Shown piece after piece: positions 8,096 through 16,885 of a DNA stretch of 64,000 nucleotides. Source of the stretch: DASSUW01 sp963803335 (GTDB taxonomy: Bacteria > Actinomycetota > Thermoleophilia > Solirubrobacterales > Solirubrobacteraceae); NCBI GenBank assembly GCA_963803335.1, contig CAWDME010000016.1, positions 424,903 through 488,902 of the forward strand, given 5' to 3'. Made by a program: the position numbers and the translations under genes. The notes under the pieces are model-generated. The model worked only from the letters and a program-made list of their open reading frames with translations, had not been told where the DNA came from and made no database searches. The first letter of the stretch is position 1. Each line of letters opens with the position of its first letter.

Positions 8096-8688
8096 GGATC
8101 TTCCGGTTCATCGCCGCGACGAAGGCCGAGCACTCGATCCAGATCATGTGCCGCGTGCTTGAGGTCTCGCGCTCGGGCTTTCACGCCTGGGCGCGCCGTG
8201 AGCCGTCGGCGCGGGCGGTCGCGGACGCGGCGTTGAGCGGCCGGATCGCGGAGATCCACGCCGACTCGCTCAGAACGTATGGCTCGCCCAGGGTGCATGC
8301 CGAGCTGCGCCTGGAAGACGGCGTGCGCATCGGGCGCAAGCGCGTCGAGCGCCTGATGCGCAACGCCGGCCTGGCTGGCCAGCTCAAGCGCCGGCGGGGC
8401 AAGACGACGATCGCAGTCCAGGGCGTCCGCACCGCGCCTGATCTCGTGGAGCGTGACTTCAACCCGACCGAGCCGAACCGGCTCTGGGCGGCGGATATCA
8501 CGTACATCCGGACGTGGGAGGGCTGGCTGTACCTGGCGTCGGTCATGGACTGCTACAGCCGGCGGATCGTCGGCTGGGCGCTCGCCGACCACCTGCGCGC
8601 AGAGCTCGTCGTCGACGCGCTCGAGATGGCCGTCACCCGCCGCCGTCCTGACGTCGGCCTGGTTCATCACAGCGACAGGGGCTCGCAA

Positions 8689-10305
8689 CCCGGACTCAAC
8701 CGGTCGTCGCAACGGGTGTCCTTGTGGTGAACGTATCGGCTGCGGGTGACGGCTGGCTCGCGCGGATAGCCACGCGGGTCTGAGGAAGCGGCGCGGCTGT
8801 CGTCGCGGAGGCTCGCCCGTAGGGCGGGCCGGAGCGGCGATAGCCGCGCGCGCGTGCGTCCGGAGCCCCGTTCCGTGGCTGTCGCGATCAGGCCGCGGCG
8901 GCGAGGTACTCGTCCAGAACCTCGGCAGGGGTTCGCCACCCGAGTGTCTTGCGCGGCCGGCCGTTGAGGGCGGCGGCGACGGCGGTGAGGTCGTCGATGC
9001 TGTGGCGGGTGAGGTCGGTGCCTTTCGGGAAGTACTGGCGCAGGAGCCCGTTGGTGTTCTCGTTGCTGCCGCGCTGCCACGGGCTCTGCGGATCGCAGAA
9101 GTAGACCTCCAGGCCGGCGGCGATGCGCAGTTGGGCGTGGTGGGCCATCTCGGCGCCCTGGTCCCAAGTCAGTGAACGACGCAGCTCGCCCGGCAGCGTC
9201 GTCATCGCGGCGACGATCGCGTCGCGGACAGCCTCGGCGCCGTGCCCGGTCAGGGCCGGACCGTCCTTGACGCGGGGGCCGTCCCGGCCTTCCATCGGGG
9301 GTAGGTGCAGCAGCATCGTGAACCGGCTTGAACGCTCGACCAGCGTGCCGATCGCCGAGCTGCGCAGCCCGAGGATCAAGTCGCCTTCCCAGTGGCCGGG
9401 CACCGCCCGGTCGGCGGCCTCGGCGGGGCGCTGGCTGATCATCACCTCGTCGGTGACAAAGCGCTTGCCGCGGCCACAGGCGCGCGAGCGCGGCACGCGC
9501 AGCGCCCGGCCGGTGCGCAAGCACGCGCTCAGCTCGCGCTTGAGCGCGCCGCGGCCCTGGACATACAGCGACTGGTAGATCGCCTCGGGCGAGATCCGCA
9601 TCGAGTCATCATCGGGGAAGTCCAGGCGCAACCGATTGGAGATCTGCTCCGGGCTCCACGACCGCGCCCAGCGCCGGTCCCGGCGGCGACCGCGACGCCG
9701 GCCGATCCACGCGACCTGCGGCCCCGCCACGGCGACGCCGTCAGGGCGCTGCACGCGGCCGGCCAGCCGCTCCTGCACATAGCCGCGCAACCGATCGTTG
9801 ACCGCCAGCTTGGCCGGCTTGGGGCGCTTAGCGCGCTGATCGGCATGCCACTGCGCCGTTGTCGCCCGATACTCCAAGCGACCGCTGCGCGTCGCGGCAT
9901 TGCGCCGCAGCTCGCGCGAGATCGTCGACGCCGAGCGACCCAGCCGGCGAGCAATCTCGCGCACCCCACAGCCACCGGCCCGCAGCACCGCGATCTCCTC
10001 GCGCTCGGCAAACGACAGATACCGCCCTGACAGCGGCGCCTGTCCGATCGGCGGCATCCCGCCAGCCTCCCGAAACCACCGGACGCCCACCACCGGCGAC
10101 ACGCCCGCCTCGACACCGGCCACGTCGCTGCGCTCGCCGCGCGCGATCGCCGCCCAGAACCGCTGACGATGCTCGCGCCGACCGACCGGTGGCCGTCCGG
10201 GCGAATGCATCACCGGCCGCCCCGTCTGCTGCGCACCCCACCCGTTCGGCCTGCCCATCGCAACCCTCCATCATCGAGCGTTGCGACGACCGCTGGAATC
10301 CGCCC
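8689..10305 (-). mobile_element. IS30-family element copy 1 (1617 bp)
   Basis: The element begins CCCGGACTCAACCGGTCG and ends with GGAATCCGCCC. Its imperfect terminal repeats share GGTCGTCGCAACG. AA at 8687-8688 and 10306-10307 is the 2-bp target duplication. It encodes one transposase on the minus strand and appears identical to the copy at 19800-21416. Bases 8689-8887 are non-coding apart from the terminal repeat. It lies opposite to the IS3 orientation. Confidence 0.92.
8888..10258 (-). CDS. IS30-family transposase
   Basis: The 456-aa protein has an N-terminal HTH region (residues 80-115, FAEREEIAVLRAGGCGVREI then RRLGRSASTISRELRRN) and the IS30 DDE catalytic domain: GHWEGDLI, LTWDQGAEM, and SPWQRGSNENTNGLLRQYFPKGTD with the Glu. 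KTLGWRTPAEVLDEYL at the C-terminus is typical of the family. A basic insert near residues 165-195 (PQVAWIGRRRGRRRDRRWAR) is unusual but present in both copies. All catalytic residues are present, so it is probably active. Confidence 0.95.
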   Translation of the reverse strand: MGRPNGWGAQQTGRPVMHSPGRPPVGRREHRQRFWAAIARGERSDVAGVEAGVSPVVGVRWFREAGGMPPIGQAPLSGRYLSFAEREEIAVLRAGGCGVREIARRLGRSASTISRELRRNAATRSGRLEYRATTAQWHADQRAKRPKPAKLAVNDRLRGYVQERLAGRVQRPDGVAVAGPQVAWIGRRRGRRRDRRWARSWSPEQISNRLRLDFPDDDSMRISPEAIYQSLYVQGRGALKRELSACLRTGRALRVPRSRACGRGKRFVTDEVMISQRPAEAADRAVPGHWEGDLILGLRSSAIGTLVERSSRFTMLLHLPPMEGRDGPRVKDGPALTGHGAEAVRDAIVAAMTTLPGELRRSLTWDQGAEMAHHAQLRIAAGLEVYFCDPQSPWQRGSNENTNGLLRQYFPKGTDLTRHSIDDLTAVAAALNGRPRKTLGWRTPAEVLDEYLAAAA

Positions 10306-10640
10306 AATTTACGTCGCTGATCTTCACGCGCCGCTGCCGCAGCGTCGGCATCGACATCTCGATGGGAAGCCGCGGCGACTGCTTCGACAACGCCGTGCTC
10401 GAGAGCTTCCACGCGAGCCTCAAGAAGGACCTGATCCACCGGCGTTCATGGCCAACCAAGGCCGAAGCCAGGACCGCGGTCTTCGGCTACATCGAGAGCT
10501 TCTACAACCGCCGGCGCCGTCATTCGACGCTCGGGATGCTGTCGCCCGTGGAGTTCGAGAACGGAACTCTCAGGACCGCCGGTGCCAGTCTCGCCGCTTC
10601 GCGGCTCGCATCCCACAACAAGATGGAATACAAGTCAACG

Positions 10641-10865
10641 TCAACGGCCCAAGCCGCCTAACAACCCCGTGTCCACCGAACCGGGGGAGGTCCAAACATC
10701 CGGCTCGCGGCGCACGTTCGCCTCCAACTCCGCGGCGATACGGCTGAGTCGGACGGCCTCTTCGAGTCGCTCGGACATCGAGCGCTCGGCGTCGCGCCGA
10801 CGGTCCTCGGCTCGTGCCGCCTCGTTGCGACTGATCCACGACTGGACCGCACGATCGTCAGGCAT
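10641..10865 (-). CDS. Small helical partner of the nucleotidyltransferase, 3' end replaced by IS3
   Basis: From ATG 10865 the product reads MPDDRAVQSWISRNEAARAE and continues as a highly charged helix (RRRDAERSMSERLEEAVRLSRIAAELEANVRREPD); it then enters the IS3 end and reads TSPGSVDTGLLGGLGR to a stop at 10641. If the IS and one AAC copy are removed, the natural end is EPDVRTG with a TGA overlapping the nucleotidyltransferase start by ten bases. It is thus the first gene of the split operon and may be the regulator or antitoxin of the enzyme. Only the last few residues are changed, so the protein could still fold. Confidence 0.65.
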   Translation of the reverse strand: MPDDRAVQSWISRNEAARAEDRRRDAERSMSERLEEAVRLSRIAAELEANVRREPDVWTSPGSVDTGLLGGLGR

Positions 10866-10937
10866 CGCGGCTGATCGTACCGAGGCGTGCCGAGCTCATT
10901 AGCAGCCGTTTGCTCGCGTCGGTGACGACGACCCGCG

Positions 10938-12581
10938 TCAGACGATCTTCCCCGGGTTCAGGTTCGCTCCGGGATCGACACCGCTGAACAGCGCCTGCAG
11001 CATCGCCACACCCGGCGCGGAAATGTCCTCCTCGAGCCAGCGGGCGTGCTCGGTCCCCACCGCGTGGTGGTGCGAGAGCGTCGCGCCCGTATCGATGAAC
11101 GCCTGCTGGATCGCGGACTTGACGAGGTCGTACTGGGGCAGGCCGTCGCCCGGCTGCGAGGGCTTGAACGCGAACGTGAAGTACAGGCAGGCGCCCGAGT
11201 GGTAGGAGTGCGACAGGTGGCACATGATGTAGCCGCGCACGCCGAGCTCGTCGAAGGCGCCGTGGCCGGCCGCCATGACGGTGTCGTAGACGCCGGACAG
11301 CCGGCTCCACGGCGCGGCCGTCTCGGAGACGTCGGCGAGCGTGCCGCGGTCGAGCAGGAAGTCCCGGATGTACGGCGTGTCGAACTTCTTCTGGTCGTAG
11401 AGCTCGCCGGGTGAGGCCCCGATGCAGAGCCCGCCGTGCCGGGCGACGATCCGCCCCACGGCCTTGCGCTGAGCCGCGACGTGGCGCTGCGTTCCCTCGT
11501 GGCCGATGAAGGAGAGGCACATCGCGTTGATGTCGAAGCCGCGCCGGCGCTTCAGGTAGGTGGTCAGCGCCGCGGACTTGATCCGGTCGAGCACCGTGGG
11601 CGCCTTCCTGGTCGCGAACGAGAACGTGGTCTCGTTGGCATCGGAGACGCGGGTCACCGAGGCGGCCGTCTCGCTCTCCGCGATGTCGCGCATGCCCGCG
11701 AGGCCGTCGGACCAGGTCGGGAACAGGTAGCCGAGGATCACGCGACGCTCGGGCACTCGCCGCACCTGCACCGTCGCCTCGGTGATGACCCCCAAACGCC
11801 CTTCGCTGCCAAGGACCATCTCCCGCACGCTCGGCCCGGTCGAGGCGTGGGGCACCGGACGTGTCACCAGCAGGCCGGCCGGCGTCACGACACGCACCGC
11901 GCGCGTCAGGTCGGCGATGTCGCCGTAGCGGTCCGACTGCATGCCCGAGGAGCGCGTGGCGATCCACCCGCCGAGCGTCGAGTGGGTGAAGCTGTCGGGG
12001 AAGTGGCCGAGCGTCCATCCCTGCGCGTTGAGCTGCCGCTCGAGGTCCGGGCCGAACGCGCCGGCCTGGACGCGGGCGAGGCGGGAGGTCGCGTCCACGG
12101 CAAGCACCCGGCGGAGCCTCGATACGTCGAGCGAGATGACCGTGCGCCGCTCCTGCGCCCGCGCCTCGAGGCTGCCCGAGATGCTGGTCCCGCCACCGAA
12201 CGGGATGAGCACCGCGTCGCCGTCCAGGGCGGCGCGCATGACCGCGACCACCTCGTCCTCGTCGTCCGGCCGGACGACGACGTCCGGGAGCCGGCCGAGC
12301 TCGCCGCGGCGGTGCCGTACGAGGTCACGCAGGCTCTTGCCGCGGGCGTGGACGACGCGGTCGAGCGGAGCGGTGGAGAGGTCGCCGACCGCGGTCTCGA
12401 GAGCGGCGGCCAGACCCGGCGCCAGGGCCGGCTCGGGGATGTCCAGGCCGTCGAACGCCGCCGGCTGGGAGACCGCGCGGCTGACGTCGATGTCGAGGTG
12501 ACGCTCGAGGAAGGGCCCGAGCGCCGGCTTGTCCTCGTGCGTGAAGGAGACGCCCTCGTCTCCCCACCCCCACCACCTCAT
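10938..12581 (-). CDS. FAD-linked oxidase of the alkylglycerone-phosphate synthase type
   Basis: The 547-aa protein is a VAO/PCMH-type FAD enzyme. PDVVVRPDDEDEVVAVMRAA then VLIPFGGGTSISGSLEA (near residues 140-157) is the FAD pyrophosphate loop; FTHSTLGGWIATRSSGMQSDRYGD is the conserved AGPS motif; and the C-terminal HHHAVGTEHARWLEED contains the three-His active-site segment. AGPS makes the ether bond of alkylglycerone phosphate; in bacteria many homologues have other or unknown substrates. ATG 12581 (MRWWGWGDE) fits the family N-terminus and has GGAAGG upstream. It is divergent from the AbiEi-like gene. Confidence 0.85.
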   Translation of the reverse strand: MRWWGWGDEGVSFTHEDKPALGPFLERHLDIDVSRAVSQPAAFDGLDIPEPALAPGLAAALETAVGDLSTAPLDRVVHARGKSLRDLVRHRRGELGRLPDVVVRPDDEDEVVAVMRAALDGDAVLIPFGGGTSISGSLEARAQERRTVISLDVSRLRRVLAVDATSRLARVQAGAFGPDLERQLNAQGWTLGHFPDSFTHSTLGGWIATRSSGMQSDRYGDIADLTRAVRVVTPAGLLVTRPVPHASTGPSVREMVLGSEGRLGVITEATVQVRRVPERRVILGYLFPTWSDGLAGMRDIAESETAASVTRVSDANETTFSFATRKAPTVLDRIKSAALTTYLKRRRGFDINAMCLSFIGHEGTQRHVAAQRKAVGRIVARHGGLCIGASPGELYDQKKFDTPYIRDFLLDRGTLADVSETAAPWSRLSGVYDTVMAAGHGAFDELGVRGYIMCHLSHSYHSGACLYFTFAFKPSQPGDGLPQYDLVKSAIQQAFIDTGATLSHHHAVGTEHARWLEEDISAPGVAMLQALFSGVDPGANLNPGKIV

Positions 12582-12714
12582 CGCGGCCTTCCGCCTCCTT
12601 CGCGTCGTTCACGGCATACGGCGTGCCACGGGCCGTCGGCGACCATACGCCATGGCGCCGCGCGGGGTCTGTGCGAAGCGGGGCGAGTTTTCCGCATCCT
12701 CGCCTCCACAAGGC

Positions 12715-13281
12715 ATGGATGCCCGACGCATACCGATGGATCCACACGACGCCGGTCGGCGCTTCGCCGAGCGGCTCGAGGAGGCCGGCCTGCCCCGCTT
12801 CGCCTCCGCGGTTCACGACCCGGAGCTCGACCTGCTCGAGATCTCCTGGGATCACGGGTTGACGCTCTACCTGGATCTCACCCGTGAGGACGCAGTTGGC
12901 CCGATCGACGCCGACGAGCGGGCAACGATCCTCGGCCTGCTAACGGGCTTCGAGGACCGCGAGCCGATCGACGTGTGCATCCCAGGATCCGCAAAGGACC
13001 CGCGCACCGACACCACGATTCCCGGCGTCGCGATCCGGCGAGGCCCACAACTGCACACCGACGACGTCACCACGGTCGACGGCATACCGGTGACGTCTCC
13101 GTCTCGCACCCTGATCGACCTGGCCGAGGTCATGAGCGCCGACGAGCTCAGAGCGACCTTCGCCCGGGCTCGCGAGCTCGGCCTGCTCGACCCGGAGGCG
13201 CTTCGCGCCGCACGCGGCCGCGTCGAATGGCGGCCGTCGCTGGCGATGCTCGACGCGGTGATCGACGAGTTCTGCAGCTAG
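12715..13281 (+). CDS. AbiEi-like antitoxin C-terminal domain protein
   Basis: The 188-aa product has, in residues 100-188, TIPGVAIRRGPQLHTDDVTTVDGIPVTSPSRTLIDLAEVM (two stretches), the usual C-terminal domain of AbiEi/type IV antitoxin family proteins. The N-terminal part (AGRRFAERLEEAGLPRFASAVHDPELDLLEISWDHGLTLYLDL) lacks the expected winged-helix antitoxin region and looks unrelated, so this may be a domain-swapped or chimeric gene. ATG 12715 and ATG 12736 are both possible; neither has a strong ribosome site. No toxin gene of the AbiEii type lies next to it. Confidence 0.55.
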   Translation: MDARRIPMDPHDAGRRFAERLEEAGLPRFASAVHDPELDLLEISWDHGLTLYLDLTREDAVGPIDADERATILGLLTGFEDREPIDVCIPGSAKDPRTDTTIPGVAIRRGPQLHTDDVTTVDGIPVTSPSRTLIDLAEVMSADELRATFARARELGLLDPEALRAARGRVEWRPSLAMLDAVIDEFCS

Positions 13282-13575
13282 GCCGAACACGGTCGCGAGC
13301 GCGCCGTCGACCTCGCGCAGCTCGTTGGCGTCGAGGCGGCCCGCCGAGTCGCCGAGGCGGTCGGTCATCACCGCGGTCGTCTGCTCGACCGGCACCCGTG
13401 TCGACTGCCCGTCCGATCTCGATCGTCGGCCGCCACGATCGCGGCGGCGCCGAGCGCGACGTAGGAGCGACGAGCACCGTGGTCAGCAACGCGTCTGCAC
13501 GACGACGGCGAACCGCTCACCCGCATGCTCCGCGCCGCGCGGCGCCCGGAGCCGGAACACTTCTCCGCGGACGAT
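13281..13575 (-). pseudogene. PemK/MazF-family toxin, frameshifted remnant
   Basis: Reading the minus strand in three successive frames gives IVRGEVFRLRAPRGAEHAG and ERFAVVVQT, then LLTTVLVAPTSRSAPPRSWRPTIEIG, then VPVEQTTAVMTDRLGDSAGR and LDANELREVDGALATVFGL, which together follow a PemK/MazF toxin from start to end. Frame changes occur near 13494 and 13405, and the expected ATG is ATC at 13573-13575. The mRNA interferase is therefore dead. A 62-codon frame just upstream (13517-13705, ending in a basic tail) may be what is left of its antitoxin. Confidence 0.7.
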
Positions 13576-13747
13576 GGCTCCAGCCCTCGGGCCACGAGGC
13601 GGCCAAGGCGTCCATCTCCGTCCGCACGCGCAGCGTCTCGAGGGCAACGCAGATCGCAGAGGCTGTCAGACCAGCGACCGTCAGCCGGCGAACAATGCGA
13701 CACACGGAGGTTTGCGCGCGCCCACGCGTCGTTCTAGTTTCCGAGCA

Positions 13748-15721
13748 ATGTCACGGACGACACGCTGCCTCCTCCTCGCAGGGCTGCCTCTCCTCGCACT
13801 GCTGTGCCTCGCCGTCGCCGGCCCCGTGGCCCCGGCGCGGGCGCGTGCCGTTCGCGGCACCGCTCACCATCGGCACAAGCGCAAGCCGAAGCACTGCCGG
13901 CGCGGCACCGTGCGCGTCCGGCGCAAGGGCAGCAGGCGCGTGCGATGCGTGAAAGTCGGGCGGCTGCCGCACGGTGCAGCGCCTGTCGCCGCGATGCACG
14001 AGGTGCGGGCGATGCTCACCGGCGTGCCGCTCCGCGTGCGGCGTCACCGCCACCTGCGCCGCCCGCCCAGGACGCTCGGCAAGCTCATGACCGTCGACCA
14101 CATCAAGCCCGCGGTTCTCGAACAGGCACTAAGCCGGACGGCGAGCCGGCTCCCAGTGGCCCTCGCCGCCGCTCATGCGCACGCGGCCGATACGTTCCCG
14201 GGCCCCAGCATCGACGGCTGGACGACGTCGATCGACACCAGTGGCGACAACAGCGTGACGGTGACGGCCAAGAAGGGTGCCGCCACGATGAGTGAGGGCT
14301 ACACCGACGACGTCAAGTTCGACGCCTGCCCCGACGCCGACGGCGACGTGCGCGGCAGTCGCATCCTGGAGCTGACCTTCGACGTCGACGCCAAGGGCGA
14401 GTCGGGCGCGCGGGCCAAGATCCATATCGATGCCAAGGCCACCGCGAAGTTCGAGGGGCACGTGACCGACGAGCTGGAGGTCCGCGACTACGACGTCGAC
14501 CCGTTCACGATGTACGACTACGTGCGCGTCGAGGTGTACGACGCGTCCGGCAAGCTCGTGCTCGGAACGCCGCCGTTCTTGCCGAACGTGAAGGCCAGCG
14601 TCCACGGCCTCCATCTCGGTCACACCAGCTCCGATGACATCGACCGCACCGGTGGCAAGCTCACCGGCACCGCACCGCCCGAGATGGGGAATGCGAGCGC
14701 CCAGGCGTTTCTGAAGTGGGCGCAGTTCGAGCTCTCACGGAGCGCGAAGGAGGCGGACACGCGTCTCACCAGCGCACAAGCGCAGGGCTGGCAGAGCTGC
14801 CTCGACGTGTCGGTGGGCGCGGCGAAGACCACGCTCGCGCCGGGTGAGAGCACCACGCTCACCATCACGGTCGCGCCGCACCACGGGCCTGGGTTCGCGC
14901 CGGCCACACTCACCGGCTCCGCGGGAGCCGGCACAGTCGCGCCCGCCGGCACGGCGACCGCCGGACAGCCCGTGACCGTGACATTCACGGCGCCCAGCTC
15001 TGGGTGGAACGGGACGACCGCCTCCTTCAGCGCCGCCTCGAGGCAGGGCCATGGCTACGGCGCGGTCGCGCTCGCTGCCACGCCGCCGCAGAGCTTCGTG
15101 CTGGTGTTCTCCCACGCCTCGCAGCTCGACGACACCCACAGCGTCAACAGCCCGTCGTTCGTCGGCACGACGACGCATCACGAGGCGTTCGACCTGTCCG
15201 CCCGCATACCGCTCAGCGGCGACCCCACGAGCGACACCGTCACCGGGTCGGGGCCGATCGGCTACACCCGCGCCGAGTACCACGACGAGCAGGACGGGAC
15301 GTTCCACGGGCAGGGCACGTGCAACGGCACCGATCGCACCGACCTCACCGCTGCGCAGGGCGGCACCGCGCGCGTGCTCGGTGTGCGGGTGAGCGGCACC
15401 AGCGTCACCCTCGACTTCGCGCCGGGCTCCTTCGCGAGCTCGGGCGACGGCCCGCCGTCGGAGAGCTATCACAACGTGCAGACCTACGACGTCTGTCCCG
15501 GCGCGGACGATACGAGCGACCAGGCGCTGTTCCTCAACAGGTTCCGCAACCAGTACAACTCGACGGGCTGGGTCTACGGCCCGAACCAGTACGCCCACCT
15601 GACGACCGGTTGGCAAACCGGCAGCGGCAATGTCGTCGCCACGCTCGACATCAGCGGCCTCCAGAACGGGCAGCCCGGCAGTAGCTACACCGACCACTAC
15701 GAGATCGACCGCGTGCCCTGA
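13748..15721 (+). CDS. Large secreted hypothetical protein with Ig-like segment
   Basis: The 657-aa protein starts with a Sec signal (MSRTTRCLLLAGLPLLALLCLAV, cleavage near ARA at residues 32-34), followed by a basic histidine-rich stretch (HHRHKRKPKHCRRGT). Residues 340-430 look like a bacterial Ig/BIG-type beta-sandwich (LAPGESTTLTITVAPHH ... GQPVTVTFTAPSSGWNG). The rest is beta-rich with many Thr/Ser/Asp and a few paired cysteines (FDACPDADGD, VCPGADD). I recognise no enzyme motif. The ATG at 13748 directly precedes the signal; longer upstream frames are not coding-like. It may be a cell-surface or exported structural protein. Confidence 0.75.
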   Translation: MSRTTRCLLLAGLPLLALLCLAVAGPVAPARARAVRGTAHHRHKRKPKHCRRGTVRVRRKGSRRVRCVKVGRLPHGAAPVAAMHEVRAMLTGVPLRVRRHRHLRRPPRTLGKLMTVDHIKPAVLEQALSRTASRLPVALAAAHAHAADTFPGPSIDGWTTSIDTSGDNSVTVTAKKGAATMSEGYTDDVKFDACPDADGDVRGSRILELTFDVDAKGESGARAKIHIDAKATAKFEGHVTDELEVRDYDVDPFTMYDYVRVEVYDASGKLVLGTPPFLPNVKASVHGLHLGHTSSDDIDRTGGKLTGTAPPEMGNASAQAFLKWAQFELSRSAKEADTRLTSAQAQGWQSCLDVSVGAAKTTLAPGESTTLTITVAPHHGPGFAPATLTGSAGAGTVAPAGTATAGQPVTVTFTAPSSGWNGTTASFSAASRQGHGYGAVALAATPPQSFVLVFSHASQLDDTHSVNSPSFVGTTTHHEAFDLSARIPLSGDPTSDTVTGSGPIGYTRAEYHDEQDGTFHGQGTCNGTDRTDLTAAQGGTARVLGVRVSGTSVTLDFAPGSFASSGDGPPSESYHNVQTYDVCPGADDTSDQALFLNRFRNQYNSTGWVYGPNQYAHLTTGWQTGSGNVVATLDISGLQNGQPGSSYTDHYEIDRVP

Positions 15722-15774
15722 GCGCCGACGCGGTCGCGCTTGCGGCTCGTGTGCGGCGGCGCGTGCGCAGCTCC

Positions 15775-15821
15775 CTTAGCATCTGCTAAGCCTTCTTTGC
15801 ACGTGCATAGTATGCTTAGCA
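15775..15821 (+). promoter_or_regulatory. Palindromic operator of the MNT-HEPN operon
   Basis: CTTAGCA-TC-TGCTAAG at 15775-15790 is a perfect 7-bp inverted repeat; GCATAGTATGC at 15805-15815 is a second palindrome and contains a TAGTAT -10-like box; a third CTTAGCA half-site follows at 15815-15821 over the proposed start codon. The arrangement suggests autorepression by the N-terminal winged helix of the MNT protein. If TAGTAT is the -10, transcription starts near 15820 and translation would more likely start at GTG 15824. Confidence 0.5.
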
Positions 15822-16447
15822 CCGTGGATGTGGCCCGACCCTACGCCGCCGTGACGCCTGGCATCGAGGGTGACGTGCTCGTCGTGCTCGCCGGCACGAC
15901 CGCCCCGCTCACCGGCCGGGAGATCTCACGGCTTGCGCGACGCGGGACGTCCCCGTCCGTGTCGGCAGCGCTCGACCGCCTCGTCGAGCAAGGTCTCGTT
16001 CACCGGCAGGTCGCTGGTCGTGCCTACCTCCACGTGCTCAACCGGGATCACGTCGCCGCTGTGGCCGTCGAGGCGCTCGCCGGGCTGCGCGGCGAGTTGC
16101 TTGGCCGGCTCCGGGACACGCTCGCACGCTGGGATCCGGCACCGCTGCACGCGTCGATGTTCGGCTCCGCGGCCCGCGCGGACGGCGACGCGGGCTCGGA
16201 CATTGATCTGCTCGTTGTTCGCCCGCGCGGCGTCGACGCGGAGACACCCGGATGGCGCGATGAGGTTCACACCCTGAGTGACGCCGTTCTTGCCTGGACT
16301 GGTAACCACGCCGGCATCAGCGAGCTGGCCGAAGCGGATCTCGAGGAGCTGCGCCGAGAGCCGCCGGCCATCTTGGGCGACCTGCGCAACGACGCCATCG
16401 ACCTCGCGGGCATCCCCATTCGTTCTCTGCTGAGGGGAGGCTCGTGA
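15812..16447 (+). CDS. Winged-helix nucleotidyltransferase (MNT-type antitoxin)
   Basis: The 211-aa protein joins a winged helix (residues 20-75, GREISRLARRGTSPSVSAAL then DRLVEQGLVHRQVAG) to a minimal nucleotidyltransferase domain with GSAARADGDAGSDIDLLVV at residues 118-136, the GSx10DxD motif. MNT enzymes of MNT-HEPN modules attach AMP to the HEPN toxin and neutralise it. The stop overlaps the next start (GTGA, 16444-16447), showing translational coupling. The winged helix could bind the CTTAGCA repeats just upstream. ATG 15812 is chosen; GTG 15824 is a serious alternative. Confidence 0.8.
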   Translation: MLSTVDVARPYAAVTPGIEGDVLVVLAGTTAPLTGREISRLARRGTSPSVSAALDRLVEQGLVHRQVAGRAYLHVLNRDHVAAVAVEALAGLRGELLGRLRDTLARWDPAPLHASMFGSAARADGDAGSDIDLLVVRPRGVDAETPGWRDEVHTLSDAVLAWTGNHAGISELAEADLEELRREPPAILGDLRNDAIDLAGIPIRSLLRGGS

Positions 16448-16860
16448 GTCCGCGCCATGCCCCTCGGACGCAGGACTGCACCGAGAGCGATGCGCGACAA
16501 CGGCTGCGCGACGCGCGCGCTCAACTCGACCTCGCAGAGCTGGCAACCACCACGACCAGCGCCGAAGAGATGAAGGCTGCTGCGTCCTGCGCCGTGCTGG
16601 CGGGGATTGCAGCGGCAGACGCGGCTTGCTGCAAGTCGCTCGGACGTCGCTCGCGCTCGCAGGACCATCGCGACGCCGTCGCGCTCGTCCGCCAGGTCGA
16701 GCCCGGCGGCCCCGACGCGGCCAACCAGCTCGAGCGACTGCTTGGCCTCAAGGACCAGGCGCGATATGGGTTCGAGGACATTGGCGGCCAGCGACTGAAC
16801 ACTGCTCGGCGTCAGGCACGAGCGCTGGTGGTGTTCGCGGAGAACGCGCTCAATCGCTGA
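16444..16860 (+). CDS. HEPN-domain protein (putative RNase toxin)
   Basis: The 138-aa helical protein contains RRSRSQDH at residues 68-75, an R-x5-H arrangement that fits the HEPN RNase motif R-x4-6-H, in the context LGRRSRSQDHRDAVALVRQV. The C-terminal part (QARYGFEDIGGQRLNTARRQARALVVFAENAL) resembles the last helices of HEPN domains. It overlaps the MNT gene and is probably its toxic partner, an endoribonuclease whose activity is blocked by AMPylation. The toxin assignment is from family and operon logic. Confidence 0.75.
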   Translation: MSPRHAPRTQDCTESDARQRLRDARAQLDLAELATTTTSAEEMKAAASCAVLAGIAAADAACCKSLGRRSRSQDHRDAVALVRQVEPGGPDAANQLERLLGLKDQARYGFEDIGGQRLNTARRQARALVVFAENALNR

Positions 16861-16885
16861 CCCGCGGCCTCTTCCGCAAACGCAC

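Larger units (their letters stand above)
8092..10661 (+). pseudogene. IS3-family transposase OrfB, split by IS30 insertion
   Basis: OrfB runs from GTG 8092 to codon GSQ at 8686-8688 and resumes at 10308 (FTSLIFTRRC...) to TAA at 10661. The first part holds the HTH-like leader and two catalytic acids (WAADITYIRT and HHSDRGSQ); the second part holds the glutamate region (GDCFDNAVLESFHASLKKDLI) and the C-terminus. Both halves are otherwise intact and in frame after excision of 8689-10307. The IS30 element splits the DDE domain between the second Asp and the Glu, so this copy cannot make transposase. Confidence 0.9.
7741..10694 (+). mobile_element. IS3-family element copy 1, interrupted by an IS30-family element
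   Basis: The ends are imperfect inverted repeats: TGGAGTTCCCCCGCTTTCGT at 7741 and, on the other strand, TGGACCTCCCCCGGTTCGGT at 10694. AAC flanks both sides (7738-7740 and 10695-10697), a 3-bp target duplication as expected for IS3. The element carries orfA and orfB in the plus direction with an AAAAAAG slippery site at 8051-8057. Without the inner IS30 element and its 2-bp duplication it would be 1335 bp. It interrupts an overlapping gene pair on the minus strand (remnants at 7766 and 10865). Confidence 0.92.

Noticed and set aside
11436..12887. 483-aa plus-strand frame opposite the FAD oxidase
   Set aside because: It is antisense to a protein with clear FAD-binding motifs and has composition typical of a shadow frame.
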